64,000 nucleotides of DNA from Georgenia satyanarayanai (GTDB lineage Bacteria > Actinomycetota > Actinomycetes > Actinomycetales > Actinomycetaceae), in contig NZ_UETB01000008.1 of NCBI RefSeq assembly GCF_900116375.1, positions 99,088-163,087 of the forward strand, written 5' to 3'. The notes beneath the pieces are model-generated. The model had not been told where the DNA came from. It searched no databases and worked only from the letters and a program-made list of their open reading frames with translations. The position numbers and the translations under genes were made by a program. Each line of letters starts with the position of its first letter. The stretch's first letter is position 1. This document shows positions 39,829 to 47,440 of the stretch, in pieces.

Positions 39829-39972
39829 TCTCGCCGTCGTCACCGTCCCCGTCGCGGGCGGTGGCGTCCTCTGTTGCCGGTCGGTGGAAGGATGCACCGT
39901 GGCCGCTCGTGGCCACCCTCCAGGAGCCCCGAGCGTCCCCTCCACCACCGACGCCCCGAGAGGACCCCCCCA

Positions 39973-40989
39973 ATGGTGAGGATCGCCGTCATCGGCGCGG
40001 GCCGGATCGGCACCGTCCACGCCGCCACCGTCGCCCGGCACCCCGACGCCGAGCTGGTGCTCGTGCACGACCCTGTCGGCAACGCCGCCGAGCAGCTCGC
40101 GGCCGTCCACGGCGCGCGCGCCACCCACGACATCGACGCGGTCTACGAGGCCGACGACGTCGACGCCGTCATCGTCGGCTCCCCGACGCCCGTCCACGTC
40201 GAGCAGGTCGTGGGCGCGGTGCGCGCCGGCAAGGCCGTGCTCTGCGAGAAGCCCGTCGACCTCGACCTCGCCCGGGTGGACGAGTGCGTCGTCGCGATCG
40301 CCGGCCACGAGGACCGGGTGATGGTCGGGTTCAACCGCCGCTTCGACCCGACCTTCGCGGAGGTCCACGCTCGCGTCCGGCAGGGGGAGATCGGCCCGGT
40401 GGAGCAGCTGACGATCGTCAGCCGCGACCCCGCACCGCCCTCGCCCGAGTACGTCCGCACCTCCGGGGGCCTCTTCCGCGACATGACGATCCACGACCTC
40501 GACATGGCCCGGTACTTCCTCGGGGAGATCGTCGAGGTGAGCGCCGTGGGCCAGCGCCTGGACCCGGCCTTCGCCCACCTGGAGGACGTCGACGGCGCGG
40601 TGACGACCCTCGTCGCCGCCAGCGGGGCGGTGGCCACCATCATCAACTCCCGGCACTGCGCGAGCGGCTACGACCAGCGCCTGGAGGCCTTCGGCCCGCT
40701 CGGCGCGCTCGAGGCGGTCAACCCCGGCGCCACCTCCGTGCGTCACTCCTCGGCGACACGCACCGGTGCCTCCGGGCCGTACCTCGGCTTCTTCCTCGAG
40801 CGCTACGCCGCGGCCTACAGCGCCGAGCTCGGCCACTTCGTGGACGCCGTGCGCACGGGCCGGGCGCCCTCGCCCACGATCGAGGACGGACGCGCCGCGC
40901 TCGTGCTGGCGGACGCCGCCACCCGCAGCGCCGCCACCGGTGAGCGGGTCCGCCTGCCCACGACCGCGACGACGAGGAGCCACCCATGA
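39973..40989 (+). CDS. iolG: Gfo/Idh/MocA-family dehydrogenase, inositol 2-dehydrogenase-like
   Basis: NAD(P)-dependent sugar or cyclitol dehydrogenase of 338 residues. The Rossmann start is VRIAVIGAGRIGTVHA. The family catalytic block CEKPVDLDLARVDE is followed by MVGFNRRFDPTF and GGLFRDMTIHDLDMARYFLGE, patterns typical of IolG (myo-inositol to scyllo-inosose). Its stop overlaps the IolE-like gene (ATGA), supporting an inositol-type pathway, but the rest of an iol operon (iolB, iolC, iolD, iolA) is not here. Related enzymes act on 3-keto sugars, so the substrate could be a glycoside. Confidence 0.82.
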   Translation: MVRIAVIGAGRIGTVHAATVARHPDAELVLVHDPVGNAAEQLAAVHGARATHDIDAVYEADDVDAVIVGSPTPVHVEQVVGAVRAGKAVLCEKPVDLDLARVDECVVAIAGHEDRVMVGFNRRFDPTFAEVHARVRQGEIGPVEQLTIVSRDPAPPSPEYVRTSGGLFRDMTIHDLDMARYFLGEIVEVSAVGQRLDPAFAHLEDVDGAVTTLVAASGAVATIINSRHCASGYDQRLEAFGPLGALEAVNPGATSVRHSSATRTGASGPYLGFFLERYAAAYSAELGHFVDAVRTGRAPSPTIEDGRAALVLADAATRSAATGERVRLPTTATTRSHP

Positions 40990-41858
40990 GGATCGCCGGA
41001 GCCCCCATCAGCTGGGGCGTGTGCGAGGTCCCCGGCTGGGGACACCAGCTGAGCCCGGACCGCGTGCTCACCGAGATGGCGGGGCTGGGGATCACCGCCA
41101 CGGAGTTCGGCCCCCAGGGCTGGCTGCCCGAGGCGCCCGCCGAGCGGGCGCGGGCGCTGGCTCCCTACGACCTGGCCGCCGTCGGCGCCTTCGTCCCGGT
41201 CGTCCTGCACGACCCGGGCCACGACCCGGTGCCCGAGGTGGACCGCGAGCTCGACAGCTTCGAGGCGGCCGGCGGGGACGTCCTCGTCCTGGCCGCGGCC
41301 TCGGGCCAGGACGGCTACGACGAGCGTCCCGCGCTCGACGACGCGGGTTGGGCCGCGCTGCTGCGCAACCTCGACCGGCTGACCGAGCTCGCCGCCTCCC
41401 GCGGCGTGCGCGCCAGCCTGCACCCCCATGTGGGGACGATGGTCGAGGGGGAGGAGGAGGTCCGCCGGGTCCTCGAGGGGTCCGCGGTCCCGCTGTGCCT
41501 GGACACCGGCCACCTCCTCATCGGCGGCACCGACCCGGTGGCGCTGGCGACCGAGCACGCCGCCCGCATCAACCACGTGCACGTCAAGGACGTGCGCCTG
41601 GACCTGGCCCGCCGCGTCCAGCAGGGGGAGACGACGTACACCGACGCCGTGCGCCAGGGCATCTACACGCCGGTCGGCACCGGCGACGTCGACTTCGCCG
41701 CCATCGTCAGCGCCCTCGACGCCGCCGGCTTCGACGGCTGGTACGTCCTGGAGCAGGACGCCATCCTCACGGCCGAGCCGCCGGAGGGCACCGGCCCCCT
41801 CGAGGACGTGCGCCGCTCGCTCGAGCGCCTGCGTGGCCTCGCCGGGCAGGCCCGGTGA
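40986..41858 (+). CDS. iolE: TIM-barrel isomerase/dehydratase, IolE-like
   Basis: Xylose-isomerase-like TIM barrel of 290 residues. The opening APISWGVCEVPGWGHQLSPDRVL is the classical start of IolE (2-keto-myo-inositol dehydratase). Metal ligands are suggested by SLHPHVGTMVEG, CLDTGHLLIGG and INHVHVKDVRLD. IolE removes water from the ketone made by IolG, which is the overlapping upstream gene. Without the remaining iol genes in view, a related isomerase acting on another keto-sugar is possible. Ends 36 bp from the convergent GPP34 gene. Confidence 0.8.
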   Translation: MRIAGAPISWGVCEVPGWGHQLSPDRVLTEMAGLGITATEFGPQGWLPEAPAERARALAPYDLAAVGAFVPVVLHDPGHDPVPEVDRELDSFEAAGGDVLVLAAASGQDGYDERPALDDAGWAALLRNLDRLTELAASRGVRASLHPHVGTMVEGEEEVRRVLEGSAVPLCLDTGHLLIGGTDPVALATEHAARINHVHVKDVRLDLARRVQQGETTYTDAVRQGIYTPVGTGDVDFAAIVSALDAAGFDGWYVLEQDAILTAEPPEGTGPLEDVRRSLERLRGLAGQAR

Positions 41859-41893
41859 CGGTCGGTCATCGCCATGCCGCGCGTCCGGCCCCG

Positions 41894-42601
41894 CTAGGCG
41901 TGTGGTGACGCGGCGGCGCTGACGGCGACGAGGTAGGCCATCACGCTGCGGCTCACCGCCTCGGCAGCCGCACCGGCTTCCCAGCGGCCGTCCTTGAGCG
42001 CCTCCGCGCGGGCGATCACCGGCCCGGTCCACGGAAGGTGCGGGTGGAGCTGGGGCAGGGTGCCACTGGCGTGGAGCAGCGCGGCGAGTGCGGCGACGCG
42101 CGGGGTGGGGGCGGCGCCGTCGACGAGGACGGCGCGGAGCTCGGTGAGCAGCGCCGGCCGACGGCCCGTGGCGCCCTCCTCGAGCACCCGGACCGAGAAC
42201 AGTCCGAGCGCCCTGCGGGTGCCGCGGCGGAGGTCACCGCGCTCCACCAGACGGTCCAGCAGCGGCCCCCGCAGCGTGGGGCCGGTCGCCGGCAGGACCG
42301 TCTGCACGCCGCGGGGCTTGTCGGAGACGTAGTCCCAGCTGTCGCGCAGCAGGTGGTCCGCCGGCGGGCGGTCCCGGACCGCAGACACGGTCGTGGAGCC
42401 CATCCGCCCCGTCCCGGCGCGGACGTGCCCGCCCAGCCCGAGCTCGGCGAGCACCGCACCGGCGAGCACGTAGGAGAGGGTGCCCTCGCCGGCGATCGTT
42501 CCCGACCCGGGCTGGAACAGGAGGAGGAGCAGGTCCTCCGCCAGTGTCCGGTCGGCCGGGACGGGCATCGTGTTCGGGCCACTCGTCGGTGCAGCTCTCA
42601 T
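41894..42601 (-). CDS. GPP34-family protein
   Basis: A 235-residue protein of the GPP34 (Golgi phosphoprotein 3/Vps74-like) family, recognisable by LAEDLLLLLFQPGSGTIAGEG near residue 20 and by ARAGTG-to-DRLVERGDLRR blocks in the helical middle. Eukaryotic members bind phosphoinositide; the bacterial role, common in actinobacteria, is not established. Its start overlaps the stop of the ABC permease (ATGA), making it the third gene of an exporter operon. Cytoplasmic, no membrane segment. Confidence 0.8.
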   Translation of the reverse strand: MRAAPTSGPNTMPVPADRTLAEDLLLLLFQPGSGTIAGEGTLSYVLAGAVLAELGLGGHVRAGTGRMGSTTVSAVRDRPPADHLLRDSWDYVSDKPRGVQTVLPATGPTLRGPLLDRLVERGDLRRGTRRALGLFSVRVLEEGATGRRPALLTELRAVLVDGAAPTPRVAALAALLHASGTLPQLHPHLPWTGPVIARAEALKDGRWEAGAAAEAVSRSVMAYLVAVSAAASPHA

Positions 42602-43317
42602 CGGCGCGGCTCCCAGCGGAAGAACCGGGTGGCCAGCGCGACGGCGACCCAGACCCAGGCGAGGGTGGGGGCGAGCAGCAGGAGCGAGTCACTGAGCGGG
42701 TAGCCCCCGTTCCAGGCGTGGACCACCAGCTCGGTGGCTGCCCCGCCCGGGAGCAGCCGCTTGAGCAGCGCGAGCTCCTCGGCGCCGGTGACGCCCACCC
42801 AGATCGCGACCGCCACGATGCCCAGGCTGACCGGGAGCGTGGTGATCTGCGCCCGCTCGGAGGAGCTCGTCACCCCGGCGGTGGCCATCCCGAGGCCGAG
42901 CATCATGGCGAAGGAGGCGGCGCTGGCCACCACCAGGAGCGCGATGTTGGCCGGCACGTCGCTGACGACGGCGAACGCCACGAGGACGAGGCCGACCTGG
43001 ACGAGGGAGATCACGGTGATCGGGAGCACCAGCCCCGACACGATGGCCGAGTCGGTGGCGGCGGTGGACCGCAGTCGCTTGAGGAAGAGGTTCTGCCGGC
43101 GGGCGGCGAGGGTGGTCACCACGGTGGCGTAGAGGCTGAAACCGGCGAGGGTGAAGATGAGCAGGACGGCGATGTAGCCGGAGCCGCCCGCGTCGGCGAA
43201 CAGGTCGCGGTTGTAGATGAAGAAGATGCTGGCGGCCAGCGGCATGATCAGGCTGGTGAACAGCGCGGTGCGGTCCCGGAAGAGCTGGATGAGCTCGCTG
43301 CGGGCGATGGTCAACAT
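42598..43317 (-). CDS. ABC-2 type exporter membrane subunit
   Basis: Membrane component of 239 residues with six hydrophobic segments. It begins MLTIARSELIQLFRDRTALFTSLIMPLA, the usual cytoplasmic lead-in of ABC-2 permeases. It is paired with the ATPase gene 32 bp upstream and overlaps the GPP34 gene downstream. Substrate unknown; the divergent LuxR protein at 44579 is the likely regulator. Confidence 0.88.
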   Translation of the reverse strand: MLTIARSELIQLFRDRTALFTSLIMPLAASIFFIYNRDLFADAGGSGYIAVLLIFTLAGFSLYATVVTTLAARRQNLFLKRLRSTAATDSAIVSGLVLPITVISLVQVGLVLVAFAVVSDVPANIALLVVASAASFAMMLGLGMATAGVTSSSERAQITTLPVSLGIVAVAIWVGVTGAEELALLKRLLPGGAATELVVHAWNGGYPLSDSLLLLAPTLAWVWVAVALATRFFRWEPRR

Positions 43318-43349
43318 GAGGGGTCCTTGTCGGTGTAGCGGGGTCAGGG

Positions 43350-44306
43350 TCAGGAGGGGACGGGCTCGGAGTCGATGGCCCGGAAGACGTCGTCGAGCCG
43401 CGTGGGTGCGGCCGACAGGTCGAGCAGCTCGACGCCGTTGCTCTCGGCCCAGTCGAGGAGCCGCTTGAGCTCACGCTGCAGCTGGTAGGTCTCCAGCTGG
43501 TAGGCCGCGTCGCCCGCCGGGGCGGTCGCCAGCGGCGGGGTCGGGGTGTCGGGGGGCAGGGTGAACCGGATCGACGCCGGCAGCGTGCGGGTGAGGTCGG
43601 CGACGGTGCCCTGGTGGCGGAAGGTGCCCCGGTGCATGAGGCCGATGCGGTCGGCGCGCTGCTGCGCCTCCTCGAGGTAGTGCGTGGTGAGGATGACGGT
43701 CGAGCCGTCCTCCCGCAGCCCTTCGACGACGTCCCAGAGGGCGTCGCGGGACTGGATGTCCAGGCCGGTGGTGGGCTCGTCGAGGATGATGAGCTCCGGT
43801 TGTCCGTAGACGGCGGTGGCGAAGTCCAGACGTCGCTTCTCGCCCCCGGACAGCTGCTCCACGCGGGTGTCGGCCTTGCGGGTGAGGTCGACGGCGCCGA
43901 GCACCCGCTCGACGGTGTCCGAGCGGCCGGTGAGCCGGCCGATGAGCCGGATCGACTCGGCGACCGTCAGGTCGGCGGCGAAACCGCTCTCCTGGAGCAT
44001 GATCCCCATCCGGGGACGTACCGCGGCACGGTCCGTGGGGCTCTTGCCGAACACCCGCACCGTGCCGGAGGAGGGCGTGCGGTGTCCCTCGATCACCTCC
44101 AGCGCCGAGGTCTTGCCGGCGCCGTTCGTGCCGAGCAGGGCGTACAGCTCTCCGCGCTGCACCTGGAAGGACAGGTCCTTCACCGCCCGGAAGTCGCCGT
44201 AGTCGACGTTCAGTGACTCGACCTCGACGACGGGCCCGGCGGCGGCGCCCCCGAGGAGGCCGCGCGTGGTCGATGCGGCCGTCCTGTCGGTGAGCTGGTG
44301 TTCCAT
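43350..44306 (-). CDS. ABC exporter ATP-binding subunit
   Basis: ATPase of 318 residues. Walker A GTNGAGKTS (about 57-65), Q-loop MLQESGF, signature LSGGEKRRLDFA, Walker B LIILDEPTTGLDIQ, switch His in ILTTHYLEEA, then a C-terminal region of about 90 residues. The ATG at 44306 is chosen because AGGAGGT stands 8 bp before it and the upstream frame has no family similarity. First gene of the exporter operon, divergent from the LuxR regulator over 272 bp of GC-rich DNA in which I found no convincing operator. Confidence 0.92.
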   Translation of the reverse strand: MEHQLTDRTAASTTRGLLGGAAAGPVVEVESLNVDYGDFRAVKDLSFQVQRGELYALLGTNGAGKTSALEVIEGHRTPSSGTVRVFGKSPTDRAAVRPRMGIMLQESGFAADLTVAESIRLIGRLTGRSDTVERVLGAVDLTRKADTRVEQLSGGEKRRLDFATAVYGQPELIILDEPTTGLDIQSRDALWDVVEGLREDGSTVILTTHYLEEAQQRADRIGLMHRGTFRHQGTVADLTRTLPASIRFTLPPDTPTPPLATAPAGDAAYQLETYQLQRELKRLLDWAESNGVELLDLSAAPTRLDDVFRAIDSEPVPS

Positions 44307-44578
44307 GATGGTGACCTCCTGGGTCGGTGTGGGTGCTGTAGGTGGAGGTTCGCACCGCCGGTGGTGTCTTCGCGTCGGTGGGACCCACCGCCGTCGCGCC
44401 ACCTGGCGCGGGCACGGACCGACCGCGGCGGAACCGGGTCCGCAGCGCGTCGACCTGCGGCGTCGGGCCGGCCAGGGCCACCGTTCCGGCCGGGCGCGAC
44501 GGGTCGGCCGGGTAGTGTTCGCGTCGGTAAGAGCTACGTAGGGCGGACTCGGTCGGACGCGGATGGAGGCCGGACCTG

Positions 44579-47305
44579 ATGCACCTCGTGGGCCGGCGCG
44601 CGGAACGTGACGCGGTCGAGCAGCTCCTCGCGCTGGCCAGGTCCGGACGCAGCGGGACGCTCGTCGTCCGCGGCGAGGCCGGGATCGGCAAGACTGCGCT
44701 GCTCGAGCACGCCCGTGACGCGGCCGGCCCCGAGTTCCGGGCGGAGACCCTGGTGGGGGTGGAGGCCGAGGCACAGTTCGCCTTCGCCGGCCTGCACCAG
44801 CTGTGCGCGCCACTGCTGAGCGAGGTCGGCCCGCTGCCGGCGCCGCAGCGGACCGCCCTCGAGGTGGCCTTCGGTCAGCACGCCGGTGCCGCGCCGGACC
44901 GCTTCCTCGTCGGCCTGGCGGTGCTCAACCTCGTCGCCGAGGCCGCCGAGGAGAGGCCGCTGCTGTGCCTCGTCGACGACGCCCAGTGGCTCGACGAGGC
45001 GTCGGCGCAGGTGCTGGCGTTCGTCGCGCGGCGCCTGGCGGCCGAGCGGGTGGCCATGGTCGTCGCGGTGCGTGACGGCCCGGCGGCCGGCGTGTTCGCC
45101 GGCCTGCCCGAGCTGCGCGTGGGAGCGCTCAGCGACGAGGAGGCACGCGCACTGCTGAGCTCCGGGGTGCACGCCCCGCTCGACGCCGGGGTCCGCGACC
45201 GGATCCTCGCCGAGTCGCGCGGCAACCCCCTGGCGCTGGTGGAGCTTCCCCGGAGCGCGCCGCCCGCACAGCTGGCCGGCGGGTTCGAGCTGCCCGACCC
45301 CGCGAACGTCCCCCGCCGCGTGGAGGAGAGCTTCCGGCGTCGCTCGAGCGGCCTGCCGGTCGAGACCCAGCAGCTGCTGCTGGTGGCTGCGGCCGAGCCC
45401 ACGGGCGAGGTGTCCCTGCTGTGGCGTGCCGCGGCGCACCTGGGGATCGCGGTCGACGCAGCCGCGCCGGCGGAGGCGGCCGGGCTGCTGGAGATCGAGA
45501 GCCGGGTGCGGTTCCGCCACCCGCTCGCGCGCTCGGCCGTGTACGGCGTCGCCACTCCCGCCGACCGTCGTCGTGCGCACCGTGCGCTTGCTTCCGCCAC
45601 CGACCCCGCCCGTGATCCGGACCGGCTCGCGTGGCACCGCGCACGGGCGGTGCTCGGCGTCGACGAGGAGGTCGCCGGTGAGGTGGAGCGCATGGCCGCC
45701 CGGGCACGCGACCGCGGCGGGCTGGCTGCCGCGGCCGCCTTCCTCCAGGAGGCCGCAGAGCTGTCCCCGGAGCCCGCCCAGCGAGCACGGCGAGCCCTGG
45801 AGGCGGCGCAGGCCAAGTACGGGGCCGGGGCGCCGGAGGCCGCACTGGAGCTCGTGACGGTCGCCGAGGCGAGGCCGCTGGGCGTCTCGGACCGCGCCCG
45901 CCTCGAGCTGCTGCGTGCCCAGGTCGCGTTCCACCTGCGACGGGACCGAGAGGCGCCGGGGATGCTCCTGCACGCGGCCCGGATGCTCGCGCCGCTCGAT
46001 CCGGCGCTCTCCCGCGAGACCCACCTCCACGCTCTCGACGCCGCCATCCTCAACGGCGGGGACGCGGTGGGCATCGCCGAGGCGGTGCAGGCCGCACCCG
46101 CCCCGCAGGTCCCGGCCCGGCCGGTGGACCTCCTCCTCGACGGCCTCGCGACGGCGTTGACGCAGGGGTACGCGACGGGCGTGCCGCCGCTGCGGCGCGC
46201 CCTGGAGGCGTTCCGGGACGTCGTCCACACCGCCTCCGAGGCGGGCCGCCACGACGACGCCTGGCTGTGGCTCGCGGGGCGCACCGCGGTGGGGCTCCTC
46301 GACGACGAGCTCGTCCACGCCCTGGCCACCCGCAACGTCCAGCGGGCGCGCGCCACCGGGGCGCTCGCGGCGCTCCCCACCGCCCTCAACCTCCTGTCGA
46401 TCACCTCGGTCCTCATGGGGGAGCTCGTCCGGGCGGCCGAGCTGGCCGCGGAGGCGTCGGCGATCACACAGGCGACCGGTGGTGTCCAGCTCCCGCACGC
46501 ACGGGTCATCCTGGGAGCGTGGCGGGGCGACGAGGCCGCGACGACTGCCCTCACCGTCAGTACCGCCGAGGACGCTGCCTACCCCGACGGGAGCACGGAC
46601 GCCGCCCAGGCCCAGTACGCCCTGGCGGTCCTCCACAACGGGTTGGGCAACTATCCGGCTGCGCAGGAGGCCGCGATCCGGGCCTGCGGGTCGCCGGAGC
46701 TGGCGCTCAGCAGCTCGAGCCTCCCGGAGTACGTCGAGGCGTGCGCCCGTGCGGGCCAGCCTGCACTGGCGGCGTCCGCGGTCGACCAGATCGCCTCCCG
46801 CGCCGCGGCGAGCGGTACGCGGTGGGCCCTGGGGACGGCGGCGGGCGCGCGAGCGCTGACGACTACCGGAGCCCGGGCCGAGGAGCACTACCGCGAGGCG
46901 ATCCACCACCTCCAGGGGTGCCGGATGGGCGCGTACACCGCCCGTGCCCGCCTCGTCTACGGTGAGTGGCTGCGCCGCGAGGGCCGGCGCAAGGACGCCC
47001 GCGAGCAGCTCCGGGCCGCCCACGAGAGCCTCTCGGAGATGGGTGCCGAGGCATTCGCCGCTCGCGCGGCCCGCGAGCTGCAGGCCACCGGGGAGTACCC
47101 ACGTAAGCGGTCCAGCCAGCCGACCGACACGCTCACGCCCCACGAGCTGCACATCGCTCGGCTGGTGGCCACCGGCGCGACGTCGCGCGAGGTCGGCGCC
47201 CAGCTGTTCCTCAGCCCGCGCACCATCGAGGCCCACCTGCGCAACATCTTCGGGAAGCTCGGCATCACGTCCCGTCGGCAGCTGCGGGAGCTGTCCCTTC
47301 CCTGA
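44579..47305 (+). CDS. Large ATP-binding LuxR-family regulator (LAL type)
   Basis: Transcription activator of 908 residues. The N-terminal AAA domain has Walker A GEAGIGKTALLEH at about 33-45 and Walker B LLCLVDDAQWLDEAS near 130. A long helical, TPR-like middle region is followed by a C-terminal LuxR helix-turn-helix (about 850-905: LTPHELHIARLVATGATSREVGAQLFLSPRTIEAHLRNIF). LAL regulators switch on secondary metabolism or sugar operons after binding ATP and a ligand. Divergence from the ABC exporter suggests that operon as target. A 14-bp direct repeat CTGATGCCGCCGGC straddles the stop codon region. Confidence 0.92.
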   Translation: MHLVGRRAERDAVEQLLALARSGRSGTLVVRGEAGIGKTALLEHARDAAGPEFRAETLVGVEAEAQFAFAGLHQLCAPLLSEVGPLPAPQRTALEVAFGQHAGAAPDRFLVGLAVLNLVAEAAEERPLLCLVDDAQWLDEASAQVLAFVARRLAAERVAMVVAVRDGPAAGVFAGLPELRVGALSDEEARALLSSGVHAPLDAGVRDRILAESRGNPLALVELPRSAPPAQLAGGFELPDPANVPRRVEESFRRRSSGLPVETQQLLLVAAAEPTGEVSLLWRAAAHLGIAVDAAAPAEAAGLLEIESRVRFRHPLARSAVYGVATPADRRRAHRALASATDPARDPDRLAWHRARAVLGVDEEVAGEVERMAARARDRGGLAAAAAFLQEAAELSPEPAQRARRALEAAQAKYGAGAPEAALELVTVAEARPLGVSDRARLELLRAQVAFHLRRDREAPGMLLHAARMLAPLDPALSRETHLHALDAAILNGGDAVGIAEAVQAAPAPQVPARPVDLLLDGLATALTQGYATGVPPLRRALEAFRDVVHTASEAGRHDDAWLWLAGRTAVGLLDDELVHALATRNVQRARATGALAALPTALNLLSITSVLMGELVRAAELAAEASAITQATGGVQLPHARVILGAWRGDEAATTALTVSTAEDAAYPDGSTDAAQAQYALAVLHNGLGNYPAAQEAAIRACGSPELALSSSSLPEYVEACARAGQPALAASAVDQIASRAAASGTRWALGTAAGARALTTTGARAEEHYREAIHHLQGCRMGAYTARARLVYGEWLRREGRRKDAREQLRAAHESLSEMGAEAFAARAARELQATGEYPRKRSSQPTDTLTPHELHIARLVATGATSREVGAQLFLSPRTIEAHLRNIFGKLGITSRRQLRELSLP

Positions 47306-47440
47306 TGCCGCCGGCCCGGCCCTGATGCCGCCGGCTGCTCGTCACGTGTTGGAAACAAGGGCTCACACGCCCGAAACGGACGGCGAGCATGCTTCCGGTC
47401 AACGGTCGCGCGTGGCGGCCGACGACTCAGGGAGATGCCC

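Noticed and set aside
44307..44578. Operator search between the ABC exporter and the LuxR gene
   Set aside because: Only GC-rich partial repeats were found, none symmetric or repeated enough to report.
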